Shown: positions 8,284-16,271, counted from the stretch's first letter. The stretch is 64,000 bases of DNA from Thiobacillus sp. (GCA_024235835.1 JACKLQ010000001.1:868001-932000), one strand, 5' to 3'. The notes: generated from the letters alone by a model not told the origin. Made by a program: numbers and translations.

Positions 8284-9267
8284 ATGACACAGAAATCCAG
8301 CAAGACCATCTGCGTGGTGGGAGGCAGCGGCTTCGTCGGCCATCACCTCGTCGCCCATTTAGTCTCCCGGGGCTACCGGGTGGTGGTCCCGGCGCGGCGG
8401 CGGGAGTGGGCCAAGGATCTGGCGGTGATGCCCTCCGTGGAGGTGGTTCAGGCCAACGCTCACGACGTGGACGTGATGAAGGCCCTTCTGGAGGGCGTCG
8501 ACGCGGTGATCAACCTTGTGGGCCTGCTGCACGAAACCGCCGCGTCCGGCCATGACATCCAGCGGCAGGAACGGGGCAGCTTCCATTACGCCCACGTGGA
8601 ACTGCCACGCAAGATCGTCCAGGCCTGCCTGGCCGCCGGGGTGCCCCGTCTGGTCCACATGAGCGCCCTGGGGGCCGATGCCGCTTCCCCCAGCGCCTAC
8701 CAGCGCAGCAAGGCCGCCGGCGAGGCGGTGGTGCGGGAAGCGGGGGGACGGCTGCGGTTCACCATCTTCCGCCCCTCCGTGATCTACGGCCCGGGCGACA
8801 GCTTCCTGACCCTGTTCTCCAGGTTGTTGCGCTTCAGCCCCATGGTGCCCCTGGCCGGGGGCGGGTCCCGTTTCCAGCCGGTCTACGTGGGCGACGTGGT
8901 CCGCGCCTTCGCCGATGCACTGGACATGCCCGCAAGCGAGGGCCAGACCTACAGCCTGTGCGGTCCCAAGGTCTATGCCCTGGCCGAGCTGGTGCGCCTG
9001 ACTGCCCGGCAGCTGGGCATGCGGCGCTGGGTGCTGCCCCTGGGCGCCACCGCTTCTTACTGGTTTGCGCGCATGATGGAACTGAAACCCGGACGCAAGA
9101 TCATGACCCGGGACAACCACTACGCCATGCTCAAGGACAATGTCTGCCTGCCGGGACATTCCTCGCCCTTCCCCTGCAACACTGACCTGGAAAGCGTCAT
9201 CGGCTACCTCAGCGAACATGGTCCCAGGCGGGCCTACCAGCACCACCGGGCCCGCGCGGGGCGCTAG
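8284..9267 (+). CDS. NAD(P)-binding protein, NDUFA9-like
   Basis: 327-residue extended/atypical short-chain dehydrogenase. The N-terminus has the Rossmann GGSGFVGHHL dinucleotide motif; YQRSKAAGEAVVRE takes the place of the YxxxK region, and FRPSVIYGPGDSF is typical of complex I NDUFA9/YfcH-like proteins. The closest family is the bacterial complex-I-NDUFA9 group, whose members bind NAD(P)H but whose substrate is generally unknown. It sits between slt and cca, with only 3 bases before cca. The ATG at 8284 is used because the frame further upstream does not look like protein. Confidence 0.85.
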   Translation: MTQKSSKTICVVGGSGFVGHHLVAHLVSRGYRVVVPARRREWAKDLAVMPSVEVVQANAHDVDVMKALLEGVDAVINLVGLLHETAASGHDIQRQERGSFHYAHVELPRKIVQACLAAGVPRLVHMSALGADAASPSAYQRSKAAGEAVVREAGGRLRFTIFRPSVIYGPGDSFLTLFSRLLRFSPMVPLAGGGSRFQPVYVGDVVRAFADALDMPASEGQTYSLCGPKVYALAELVRLTARQLGMRRWVLPLGATASYWFARMMELKPGRKIMTRDNHYAMLKDNVCLPGHSSPFPCNTDLESVIGYLSEHGPRRAYQHHRARAGR

Positions 9268-9270
9268 GGC

Positions 9271-10521
9271 GTGGAGTTCCCACCCCACATCAGCGTCTAT
9301 GCAGTGGGTGGTGCAGTACGCGACCGTTTGCTGGGCCTGCCTGTACAGGACCGGGATTTCGTGGTGGTGGGCGCCACGCCGGAGGACATGACTCGCCTGG
9401 GATTCCGGCCCGTGGGCAAGGACTTTCCGGTATTCCTGCATCCGGACACCCAGGAGGAATATGCCCTGGCCCGCACGGAACGGAAAACGGCCAGGGGCTA
9501 CAAGGGCTTCGCCGTCCGCGCCGCGCCGGATGTCAGCCTGGAAGATGACCTGCGGCGGCGGGATCTCACCATCAATGCCCTGGCGGAAGACGGCCAGGGC
9601 CAAATCGTCGACCCCCACGGCGGCCAAGCCGACCTGGCGGCCAAGGTGCTCCGCCACGTCAGCGAGGCCTTCGTGGAGGACCCGGTGCGCATCCTGCGGG
9701 TGGCCCGATTCGCCGCCCGCTTTCCCGATTTCAGGCTGGCCCCGGAAACCCTGGCACTGATGCGACGCATGGTGGCGGAAGGGGAAGTGGATGCCCTGGT
9801 ACCCGAGCGCACCTGGCAGGAACTCGCCCGGGGCCTCATGGAAGGACACCCTTCCAGGATGATCGGCGTACTGCGGGACTGTGGTGCCCTGGCCCGCATC
9901 CTGCCGGAGCTGGACCGCCTTTTCGGCATTCCCCAGGACCCTGCCGTCCATCCGGAAGTGGATACAGGAGCGCATGTGCTGCGGGCCATCGACCAGTCGG
10001 CGGTTGCCGGTCATGAACTCCCCGTGCGCTGGGCCGCCCTGCTGCACGATCTGGGCAAGGGACTGACTCCGCAGGCTAGATGGCCCGACCACCCGGGCCA
10101 TGGGCCCCTGGGTGTAGCGCCGGTGGATGCCATCGGCCAGCGGCTGCGGGTGCCCAGGGAATGCACCGAACTTGCCCGGGGCGTGGCGGAATGGCACGGT
10201 CCCATCCATCAAGCCCGGCAACTGGCGCCGGAGGAGCTTCTTGAATTACTGGAAAGGACCGATGCCTTGCGCCGCCCGGCTCGTTTTGGCCAGATGCTGC
10301 AGGCCTGCGCAGCGGACTTCCATGGCAGGCCTGGCCATGAAAACCAGCCTTTCCCCCAGGCGGACTTCCTGCTCCATGCCCTGGAGGTGGTGCGGTCCGT
10401 GGATGCCGGCGCCGTGGCGGCGCGGGCCGGCGACAAGGCAGAAGTGCCCGCGGCCGTGCGGGCCGCCCGCCTGGCCGCCCTGAAACCCGCCCGGGAAGGA
10501 TCCCTGTCCGGCCATGGCTGA
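9271..10521 (+). CDS. cca: CCA-adding tRNA nucleotidyltransferase
   Basis: Adds or repairs the 3'-CCA end of tRNAs. 416 residues with a GTG start. The class II nucleotidyltransferase head has GGAVRD and the metal-binding DRDFVVVG; RRRDLTINAL and EDPVRILRVARFAARF follow. The C-terminal half carries an HD phosphohydrolase domain (HDLGKG), as in proteobacterial CCA enzymes with extra phosphatase activity. It overlaps the next gene by 8 bases. All three tRNA genes in this window already encode CCA, so its role here would be mainly repair. Confidence 0.95.
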   Translation: MEFPPHISVYAVGGAVRDRLLGLPVQDRDFVVVGATPEDMTRLGFRPVGKDFPVFLHPDTQEEYALARTERKTARGYKGFAVRAAPDVSLEDDLRRRDLTINALAEDGQGQIVDPHGGQADLAAKVLRHVSEAFVEDPVRILRVARFAARFPDFRLAPETLALMRRMVAEGEVDALVPERTWQELARGLMEGHPSRMIGVLRDCGALARILPELDRLFGIPQDPAVHPEVDTGAHVLRAIDQSAVAGHELPVRWAALLHDLGKGLTPQARWPDHPGHGPLGVAPVDAIGQRLRVPRECTELARGVAEWHGPIHQARQLAPEELLELLERTDALRRPARFGQMLQACAADFHGRPGHENQPFPQADFLLHALEVVRSVDAGAVAARAGDKAEVPAAVRAARLAALKPAREGSLSGHG

Positions 10522-11176
10522 AGTCGAGACCCTGCTACTGAGCCGCTTTCCCGCCCTGGCTGACCTGCCTCCGACCCTGGCACAGGAGGTGGAAGCGCAG
10601 CTGTTGCCCCTGTCCATCGCCAACGGCACCACCCTTTTCGACATCGGCAGCGCCTGTCAGGCCCTGCCCCTGGTCCTGGATGGCCGCGTCAAGGTCATCA
10701 AGCGGGCGGAGAACGGCAGGGAAATCCGCCTCTACCATGTGCATCCCGGCGAGCTTTGCATCGTCACCGTGGGCTGCCTGCTGGGGGGCGCCGCCTATTC
10801 CGCCACGGGGGTCGCGGAAAGCGACCTCCAGGCCCTGGCCCTGCCCAGGCCCCTGTTCATGCGCCTGTTGAACGAACATCCTCCCTTCCGGGAATGGGTC
10901 TTCCAACTGTTCACGGAGCGCATCGCCGGACTCATGCAACTGGTGGAAGAAGTGGCCTTCCACAAGCTGGACCAGCGCCTGGCAGCCTGGCTAGTGGACC
11001 ACGCACCCCGTGCGGGGGCCTCCCACCAGGCCATCGCGGACGAACTGGGCAGCGTGCGCGAGATCATCTCCCGCCTGCTGCGGCAGTTCGAGGACCAGGG
11101 CATGGTCGCCCTGGGACGGGAACGTATCGAGGTCCTGGATGCGGCCAGGCTGAGAAGCCTGGCTGGCCCGGCTTAA
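10514..11176 (+). CDS. Crp/Fnr-family transcription regulator with paired cysteines
   Basis: 220 residues: cyclic-nucleotide-binding-like beta barrel in the N-terminal two thirds, dimer helix, and a C-terminal winged helix with the recognition segment IADELGSVREIISRLLRQFE. The sensor domain has Cys48, Cys82 and Cys88; the latter two sit in ELCIVTVGCLLGG. This Cys-containing pattern belongs to a Crp/Fnr branch distinct from FNR, which has an N-terminal Cys cluster absent here. A redox or sulfur-species signal is an inference. It overlaps cca by 8 bases and converges on the PAS-LuxR gene with a 4-base overlap at the stops. Confidence 0.88.
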   Translation: MAEVETLLLSRFPALADLPPTLAQEVEAQLLPLSIANGTTLFDIGSACQALPLVLDGRVKVIKRAENGREIRLYHVHPGELCIVTVGCLLGGAAYSATGVAESDLQALALPRPLFMRLLNEHPPFREWVFQLFTERIAGLMQLVEEVAFHKLDQRLAAWLVDHAPRAGASHQAIADELGSVREIISRLLRQFEDQGMVALGRERIEVLDAARLRSLAGPA

Positions 11177-11886
11177 AAGTCAGGCTGAACCAGGCCGGTG
11201 CGGATCGCGTAGCGGGTCAGGCCCGCCACGTCGTGGATATTCAACCGCTGCATGAGTTGGGCCCGGTGGCTCTCAACGGTCTTCGTGCTGACATGCAGCT
11301 GGGTGGCGATCTCCCGCGTGGCAAAGCCCCGGGCGATGAGATGCAGGATCTCCCGCTGCCTGGGTGTAAGGCGGTCATCCTGCTTGACCGGCGTGACTGG
11401 CTCTTCCGTGCGCAGGAAATTCTCGATGATGCCCACCGCGTCCCGCAGGTTGGTCAGCACGGATCGGTGTTTGTCCGTAGCCTGGCGCAGTGCATCAAGC
11501 GCCTGCTTCTGGCCCGTGACGTCACTGCAGCAGCCGATGAACCCCAGCATCTTGCCCTTGTCGCCATAAATGGGCTGGCCAGACTTCATCAACCAGCGAT
11601 AGCGCCCGTCACGGCGCCGCAGGCGACATTCCAGCACGAAGGGCTCCCGGGCCTGGATGGCCTGGCGGATCATCTTCGGCCAGGCTTCCGCATCCTCCGG
11701 ATGCATGGCCGACAGCCAACCGTCCCCCTGGCTTTCCTCGATGCCCCGCGCAGTGAATTCCTGCCACGCCAGATTGACATGGCAGCATGCGCCGGACAGG
11801 TCTGACACCCAAATCATGGCCGGTACCCAATCCAGGGCCTGGACCATTTCCGGGGAGAGAAACGCGCTAGAGGCGCCGTGAGACAT
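11173..11886 (-). CDS. PAS-domain LuxR-type transcription regulator
   Basis: 237 residues: PAS/PAC fold at about 15–130 (ALDWVPAMIWVSDLSGACCH; RWLMKSGQPIYGDKGKMLGF), a coiled linker, and a C-terminal LuxR/NarL helix-turn-helix (LTPRQREILHLIARGFATRE, STKTVESHR). It has no receiver domain, so it senses directly through PAS, possibly with a bound small ligand. It is transcribed away from the DUF2892 gene across an AT-rich intergenic region that carries a palindrome, which suggests auto- or cross-regulation there. Confidence 0.88.
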   Translation of the reverse strand: MSHGASSAFLSPEMVQALDWVPAMIWVSDLSGACCHVNLAWQEFTARGIEESQGDGWLSAMHPEDAEAWPKMIRQAIQAREPFVLECRLRRRDGRYRWLMKSGQPIYGDKGKMLGFIGCCSDVTGQKQALDALRQATDKHRSVLTNLRDAVGIIENFLRTEEPVTPVKQDDRLTPRQREILHLIARGFATREIATQLHVSTKTVESHRAQLMQRLNIHDVAGLTRYAIRTGLVQPDF

Positions 11887-11906
11887 CGACCTGTTCTCCT
11901 TCTTCC

Positions 11907-11922
11907 ATGTAATCAGCTACAT
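11907..11922. promoter_or_regulatory. Inverted repeat in divergent intergenic region
   Basis: ATGTA–N6–TACAT lies about 20 bases upstream of the PAS-LuxR start, in a 232-base AT-rich region between divergent genes. It is operator-like in size and position. A related sequence, ATGTAACCTAAGTCACAT, occurs about 120 bases further, nearer the DUF2892 gene. Which regulator would bind is not deducible; the LuxR and Crp/Fnr proteins nearby are candidates. Confidence 0.35.
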
Positions 11923-12118
11923 AGATAAGGTTATCCGTAATGAATGACTCGCATCATCAGGGAAATCCCTATTTTTCTAGCTGGTTTTCTTAGTTGTAAG
12001 CCATAAAACCCGATTTTTTTAGTCATGTAACCTAAGTCACATAATCACGGTCTAAATACCAGTAACTTTGCCTCGCTTCCCTGGGAGCAATTTCGCAACG
12101 GATCGTAGGAGGAATGGC

Positions 12119-12310
12119 ATGAAAGCAAATGTTGGCGGTATCGATCGTGTGCTACGCATCTTGGTGGGCGCGGCCCTGATCCTATGGGCGGCGCTGTTGG
12201 GCGGTCCGGTCTGGGCGTGGATCGGCGTGGTGCCCCTGGCCACGGGCCTGGTCAAGTTCTGTCCCGTCTATCCCATCCTGGGCATGAACACTTGCGGCAC
12301 CAAGAACTGA
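12119..12310 (+). CDS. DUF2892 (YgaP-type transmembrane) small membrane protein
   Basis: 63 residues with an excellent ribosome site (TAGGAGGA) before the ATG. The sequence MKANVGGIDRVLRILVGAAL, then WIGVVPLATGLVKFCPVYP and a C-terminal GMNTCG, is the DUF2892 signature: two membrane helices joined by a short turn with a conserved FCPxY. The same domain forms the membrane tail of YgaP rhodanese proteins, so a role near sulfane-sulfur or redox chemistry is plausible but unproven. It is divergent from the PAS-LuxR regulator. Confidence 0.88.
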   Translation: MKANVGGIDRVLRILVGAALILWAALLGGPVWAWIGVVPLATGLVKFCPVYPILGMNTCGTKN

Positions 12311-12318
12311 GTTCCCCT

Positions 12319-12350
12319 TTTCCTGGGCGGACCCCAGGTCCGCCAGGAAA
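12319..12350 (+). terminator. Strong stem-loop without U-tract
   Basis: Stem TTTCCTGG(G)CGGAC (12319–12332, one bulged G) pairs with GTCCGCCAGGAAA (12338–12350) around a 5-nt loop. It lies between the DUF2892 gene and the zinc-ribbon gene. With no T-run after it, it may act as an mRNA stabiliser or a weak terminator. Confidence 0.45.
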
Positions 12351-12374
12351 GGAAGATTTCCACCGGGAGATGCC

Positions 12375-12746
12375 ATGACAGGCCAGTTGGTGTGCTGGAA
12401 ATGCGGAGCCGATGTCAGCCGCCTGCCCCAGCCCCTGGGAAGGCGCGCAGAGTGCGATGCCTGCCATGCCGAATTGCATGTCTGCCGCATGTGCCGTCAT
12501 TACGACCCTGGCAAGGCGAAGCAGTGCCGGGAAACCATGGCCGAGGAAGTGAAGGACAAGTCCCGGGCCAATTTCTGCGAATGGTTCCAGGCCCTGGCTG
12601 CCAAGTGCTCGCCCGCCAGCCCGCCCAAGAAGGACTCCCGCCACGCCCTGGACGCCCTGTTTGGGGGGGGTGCCGGCATGGATTCGAACTCAGGCACAGA
12701 TAAAGGCAATCCACGCTCGGACCTGGATCGTCTTTTTGGCGACTAA
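12375..12746 (+). CDS. Conserved zinc-ribbon protein
   Basis: 123 residues, unknown function. The N-terminal 50 residues hold three CxxC pairs (CWKC, CDAC, CRMC) plus a further Cys in KAKQC, giving two probable zinc-ribbon sites. The C-terminal half has a low-complexity stretch with HALDALFGGG and a related DLDRLFGD repeat at the very end. The Shine-Dalgarno is GGGAGA, 5 bases before the ATG. I recognise it as a conserved hypothetical type of small zinc-binding protein; no catalytic motif is seen. Confidence 0.75.
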   Translation: MTGQLVCWKCGADVSRLPQPLGRRAECDACHAELHVCRMCRHYDPGKAKQCRETMAEEVKDKSRANFCEWFQALAAKCSPASPPKKDSRHALDALFGGGAGMDSNSGTDKGNPRSDLDRLFGD

Positions 12747-12755
12747 CCCACTGAC

Positions 12756-13268
12756 CTATTCCTTCGGTATCCGCACTTCCCGTTCGTCGTAACGCCCCTC
12801 GTTGGCGCGGGGGTGGCAGGCCAGGCAATTGGAAGGCGTCCCGACCCGCTTGCGCTTCCAGAATCCCTGGGGCACCTCGTCGTGGGTGTACTTGAAATAA
12901 GGCGTTTCGGAAATGCGCTGGGGCTGGGCGGCTGGTTTGATGGCCTCGCTGATGCGGCGCATGCGCTGGTCTGCGTAGCTGCCATCGGCGGCCAGGGTTT
13001 CCAATTCCTTGAGGATGGCGAGGTGCTGGGGCTCATCCAGGGTGGCGTCCTCCCCGAAATGCTCCTCCAGTTCGTCCATCATCCTGTGCCAGGAGCGCAC
13101 CGGCAACAGCCCCGGCGCGAAGGCCGTGTGACAGCTACCGCACTCCGCCAGGTAAGTCTTGCCGGCGGGCATGGGAAATCTGGCCTCATCCCCCTGGGGC
13201 GAGTGGCTGATCCATAAGCCCGCGGCGACCAGTACCAGTACGAGGACGAACAGGTGCCGCCACGTCAT
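12756..13268 (-). CDS. Diheme cytochrome c (DHC-like), membrane-anchored
   Basis: 170 residues: a signal or anchor helix (HLFVLVLVLVAAGLWI) followed by two CxxCH heme sites, Cys43–His47 (CGSCH) and Cys148–His152 (CLACH). Size, spacing and the motifs FAPGLLPVRSWHRMM and DEVPQGFWKRKRVGTPSNC match the DHC diheme cytochrome family, which is typically encoded beside a cytochrome b561. GGAGGG lies 10 bases before the chosen ATG; an in-frame ATG at 13307 has no ribosome site. It is last in a three-gene cytochrome operon and probably takes electrons from the quinol-oxidising b-type partner. Confidence 0.9.
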   Translation of the reverse strand: MTWRHLFVLVLVLVAAGLWISHSPQGDEARFPMPAGKTYLAECGSCHTAFAPGLLPVRSWHRMMDELEEHFGEDATLDEPQHLAILKELETLAADGSYADQRMRRISEAIKPAAQPQRISETPYFKYTHDEVPQGFWKRKRVGTPSNCLACHPRANEGRYDEREVRIPKE

Positions 13269-13311
13269 ACCCACGTCGCCCTCCAGGGATGAGGCATTGC
13301 CAGCCATGCAG

Positions 13312-13929
13312 TCATGGCTGATCGTCTTCCCGATACTGGTAGCCGCTCACCATGGCCTGGGCCAGCGGCACGCGATGGCGTGCCTCATGCAATATCAGGG
13401 CGGCAACGTGGACCAGTACGAAGGCCAGGATCAAGTCCTCCAGGACATCGTGGGGCAGACGGAACCAGGGCTTCAGCAACACCTGGTGTCCGAGCCAGGT
13501 AACCAAGGGCCCCTGGCCCTGATCTATCGCGGCCAGGGCAAGTCCCGAAACGACCATGGCCATGGCCATGACATAAAAAGCCAGATAGGCCGCCGTGGCC
13601 AGGGGGTGGTGGCCGAAGCGGGACGGCGCGGTGAAGAAGGTACGGTTGCGCAGAGCCGCCAGCCAGGCCCGCCATGTCCACAACTGCCGCCAGTTGGCAT
13701 GCTTGGGTCCGTAGACGGCCCATACGATGCGCGCAACCAATCCCAACAAAAGGCCATAGCCCAACCAGACGTGGAAACGCCAGAGCATGACCGCCTCCGG
13801 CGTGAAGGCAATCCACTTTGCGATCTGGCTGCCAAGCAGCAGCAGCAGGATCGACAGGCCGATCCAGAGATGGATGAGCCTGAGCACGGGGTCATAGATC
13901 TTTTCCCGGATGAGGCTCAGCCGCGCCAT
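13312..13929 (-). CDS. Cytochrome b561-family membrane protein
   Basis: 205 residues with four hydrophobic helices and conserved histidines in the expected places: RLIHLWIGL, LWRFHVWLGY, PHDVLEDL and LVHVAALILHEARHR. This is the Ni-Fe hydrogenase/cytochrome b561 type (DUF4405-like) di-heme b core that links the quinone pool to c-type cytochromes. The loop RFGHHPLATAAYLAFYVMAM is typical. It lies 8 bases after the upstream cytochrome c gene and before the diheme cytochrome. Confidence 0.9.
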   Translation of the reverse strand: MARLSLIREKIYDPVLRLIHLWIGLSILLLLLGSQIAKWIAFTPEAVMLWRFHVWLGYGLLLGLVARIVWAVYGPKHANWRQLWTWRAWLAALRNRTFFTAPSRFGHHPLATAAYLAFYVMAMAMVVSGLALAAIDQGQGPLVTWLGHQVLLKPWFRLPHDVLEDLILAFVLVHVAALILHEARHRVPLAQAMVSGYQYREDDQP

Positions 13930-13937
13930 GGGGTGAG

Positions 13938-14312
13938 TTACTTTGCCGCGCCGGCGGGGGCGGCCTCGTCATCCCCCTTGATCTGCATGTAAGGCAGGTT
14001 CAGGGCGGGTTTGCCCAGGGATTGGTAGTAGGCGGAAATGTCTTCCAGGTCCTTCTCGGTGTAGAAGGCAGTGGCTAGGTTCATCACGGGGTGGAGGATC
14101 TTTCCAGTCTTGTATTTGTTGCTCTTGACCAGCAGTTTGTCCGCGTCACGGCCGGCCAGTTGCAGGGTGAAGAAAACGCCCCCGAAGGTATCGTTGCCAT
14201 GGCAGGCCACGCACCCAACCGCCTTCTGCTTTCCGGCAGTGGCATCGCCTGCCAGGGCCGGCAGGGAAAGGGCTGTGAGGATGGTTACAAGGGCAGGTAT
14301 CAGGACTTTCAT
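13938..14312 (-). CDS. Periplasmic monoheme cytochrome c
   Basis: 124 residues, signal peptide ending near LPALAGDA, one heme site CVACH (Cys34, Cys37, His38), a probable Met ligand in HPVMNLATAF and the class I C-terminal helix EKDLEDISAYYQSL. It resembles cytochrome c553/c4-half proteins. The C-terminal tail is Ala-rich and likely disordered. GGAG lies 8 bases before the ATG; upstream in-frame codons do not look like part of the protein. First gene of the cytochrome c–b561–diheme c operon, so it may be the soluble electron carrier of that module. Confidence 0.9.
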   Translation of the reverse strand: MKVLIPALVTILTALSLPALAGDATAGKQKAVGCVACHGNDTFGGVFFTLQLAGRDADKLLVKSNKYKTGKILHPVMNLATAFYTEKDLEDISAYYQSLGKPALNLPYMQIKGDDEAAPAGAAK

Positions 14313-14506
14313 GGCAGTCTCCAGAGAAAAATTCAATCGAATACAACTCATTGATAACTATCGCTTATTCGGTCATCAGACTCTCATCACTCGCGTGCCG
14401 TTGTCAATTTGTGGCGCGTATTCCGACGAAGTTGCAGACATAATTTGGCGGGCCTGCCATAGCCCCCCACCGTCCGCGTCCCATCCTGCCTCCAGGTCGT
14501 TCAACC

Positions 14507-15148
14507 GTGAAACACCTCATCGTCCCAGTCACGCCCTACCAGCAGAACTGCTCCCTCATCTGGTGCGAAAACACCGGCCAGGCAGCCCTCATCGACCCCG
14601 GTGGAGACGTGGAAATACTGCTCCGGGCCGTGGATCGAGAGGGCGTCAGACTGGAAAGGATCCTTCTCACCCATGGCCACCTTGACCACGTGGGGGGCGC
14701 TGGCGCCATTTCCACCCTGACCGGGGTGCCGGTGCTGGGCCCCCAGATCGAAGACGCCTTCCTGTTCGAAGGGCTCTCCAGCCAGGCCCAGATGTTCGGT
14801 TTCCCCTCCATTGCCCCGTTCCAGCCCAGCCAATGGCTCCATGATGGCGACCGGGTCAGGGTGGGCGACCTCATGCTGGACGTGCTCCACTGCCCCGGCC
14901 ATACCCCCGGCCACGTGGTGTTCTTCAGCGATCCAGATCGGCTCGCCTTTGTCGGGGACGTTTTGTTCCAGGGCAGCATCGGCCGCACCGACTTCCCCCG
15001 GGGCAACCATGGTGCCCTGATCCAGGCCATACGCGGCAAATTGTTCCCCCTGGGGGATGATGTGCGGTTCGTGCCCGGCCACGGGCCCATGAGCAGTTTC
15101 GGCCAGGAACGCAGGACCAATCCCTTCGTGGGTGACCACTCGCCATGA
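14507..15148 (+). CDS. MBL-fold hydrolase, YcbL/glyoxalase II-like
   Basis: 213 residues with the metallo-beta-lactamase metal ligands THGHLDHVGG, CPGHTPGH, GDVLFQGSIGRTD and a final PGHGPMSSFGQER. The sequence from FVGDVLFQGSIGRTDFPRG onward is typical of YcbL-like type II glyoxalases and persulfide-dioxygenase-like relatives. Cytoplasmic, no signal peptide. It converges on soxZ with a shared terminator. Hydrolysis of glutathione thioesters is the default guess; a sulfur-related substrate is possible given the neighbour but is not shown. Confidence 0.88.
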   Translation: MKHLIVPVTPYQQNCSLIWCENTGQAALIDPGGDVEILLRAVDREGVRLERILLTHGHLDHVGGAGAISTLTGVPVLGPQIEDAFLFEGLSSQAQMFGFPSIAPFQPSQWLHDGDRVRVGDLMLDVLHCPGHTPGHVVFFSDPDRLAFVGDVLFQGSIGRTDFPRGNHGALIQAIRGKLFPLGDDVRFVPGHGPMSSFGQERRTNPFVGDHSP

Positions 15149-15152
15149 AATA

Positions 15153-15180
15153 AAAAAGCCGGACCAAGGCCCGGCTTTTT
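15153..15180. terminator. Bidirectional rho-independent terminator
   Basis: AAAAAGCCGG (15153–15162) pairs with CCGGCTTTTT (15171–15180) around an 8-nt loop. It has a T-run on both strands and sits between the convergent MBL-fold gene and soxZ. Confidence 0.88.
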
Positions 15181-15197
15181 CGAGGTGACGACAATGC

Positions 15198-15512
15198 TTA
15201 GCCGATAGTGGCGTCGGCGGTGTTGGAGTCGCCCTTGTTGTCGGTCCAGGACACCACCACCTTGTCACCCGCCTTGGCACCCTTCACGCGGATCGCCAGG
15301 TAGGGGTTCTTGCTGATGCCGCCGCCCCACTGGGCGTCCATCACCTGCTTGCCGCCCACCGTGCACGTCACGTTGGTGATGTGGTGCGCAGGCACCATCT
15401 GGCCCGTCTTCGCGTCCTTGCGCAGGCCGGTCTCCATCACGTGGTTCATCAGGCACTTCACTTCGGCTACATCGCCCTTCAGGGAGGCGCGGATCTTCAT
15501 GGGTTCTGCCAT
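15198..15512 (-). CDS. soxZ: Sulfur-oxidation protein SoxZ
   Basis: 104 residues, the standard SoxZ length. Binds SoxY to form the carrier on which thiosulfate sulfur is oxidised in the periplasm. Conserved stretches KIRASLKGDVAEVKCLMNHV, METGLRKD, PAHHI and NPYLAIRVKGAKAGDKV are typical. No own signal peptide, as usual, because it is co-exported with SoxY. It lies 52 bases after soxY and ends at a shared terminator. SoxXA, SoxB and SoxCD are not in this window. Confidence 0.96.
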   Translation of the reverse strand: MAEPMKIRASLKGDVAEVKCLMNHVMETGLRKDAKTGQMVPAHHITNVTCTVGGKQVMDAQWGGGISKNPYLAIRVKGAKAGDKVVVSWTDNKGDSNTADATIG

Positions 15513-15564
15513 GTTGTTTCTCCTGTGTTCAGTTCAAGGTCTAGGTCTCAGGGGTTCAGGGCTT

Positions 15565-16032
15565 TTAGCCGCCGCAGCCGCCAATGGTGACCTTGACTTC
15601 CTTGTGGGCCTTGTAGGTCTTGCCGCCCGCAGTGACCACCGCCACCACGTTGGACGTGGCACCCATCTTGACGCGGGTGGAGACGTACCCTTCCGCACCG
15701 TTCATCAGCTTGAAGTCGGCAATCAGGGGGAAGCCGTTCTTCTCCGCCAGAATGGCAATGCCATCGGTCCCGGCAATCTTGCTGGTGATCTCCACCGGCA
15801 CCACCGCACCGTTCTCGGCAATGTCAGGGGCCTTCACCTGGATGTCGCCGCTGGCAGCAGCTCCGCCTCCACCAATGGCGCCCATGGCTCCGCCCATGTC
15901 CTTGGCTTCAAACCCAGCCTTGTTCCAGGCAGCGAAGGCCATGCCGGGCTTCAGCAGGCCAGCCATCACGGCAACGCCCACCACACCAGCAGAGCCAGCG
16001 CCCTTCAGTACGTTCCTACGCAGGTTGTTCAT
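15565..16032 (-). CDS. soxY: Sulfur-oxidation carrier protein SoxY
   Basis: 155 residues. A twin-arginine-type leader (NNLRRNVLKGAGSAGVVGVA) directs Tat export. The body has the SoxY beta-sandwich pattern, and the C-terminus ends in the essential swinging arm GGCGG, with Cys153 as the sulfur attachment site. GGAGAG precedes the ATG at 16032; longer upstream reading is not SoxY-like. Forms soxYZ with the next gene. Confidence 0.96.
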   Translation of the reverse strand: MNNLRRNVLKGAGSAGVVGVAVMAGLLKPGMAFAAWNKAGFEAKDMGGAMGAIGGGGAAASGDIQVKAPDIAENGAVVPVEITSKIAGTDGIAILAEKNGFPLIADFKLMNGAEGYVSTRVKMGATSNVVAVVTAGGKTYKAHKEVKVTIGGCGG

Positions 16033-16271
16033 GCACTCTCTCCATATAATGAATGGTCCATCTACATAAATGCCCGCCTCGGCTTGCACCGAATGGCGAC
16101 GGGAACTGCCAACGAGCAATCCCTAGAACGCCGTTACGGATCCGCCGGTGCACAAAGAGCCTGGAATATTCAGCCTATCGTGCTGCCGTACAAATGAACC
16201 TGAACGAGCGGACGCAACATTGACACGAAACATGCCGATTTTCCATGAAAAAAAACGGGAGTTGCGTATCG

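Noticed and set aside
8359..10221. 620-codon open frame antisense to the NDUFA9-like gene and cca
   Set aside because: Spans two well-supported genes on the opposite strand with low-complexity composition and no ribosome site.
15310..16197. 295-codon frame over soxYZ on the plus strand
   Set aside because: Covers soxZ and soxY in antisense, with no protein-like domain.
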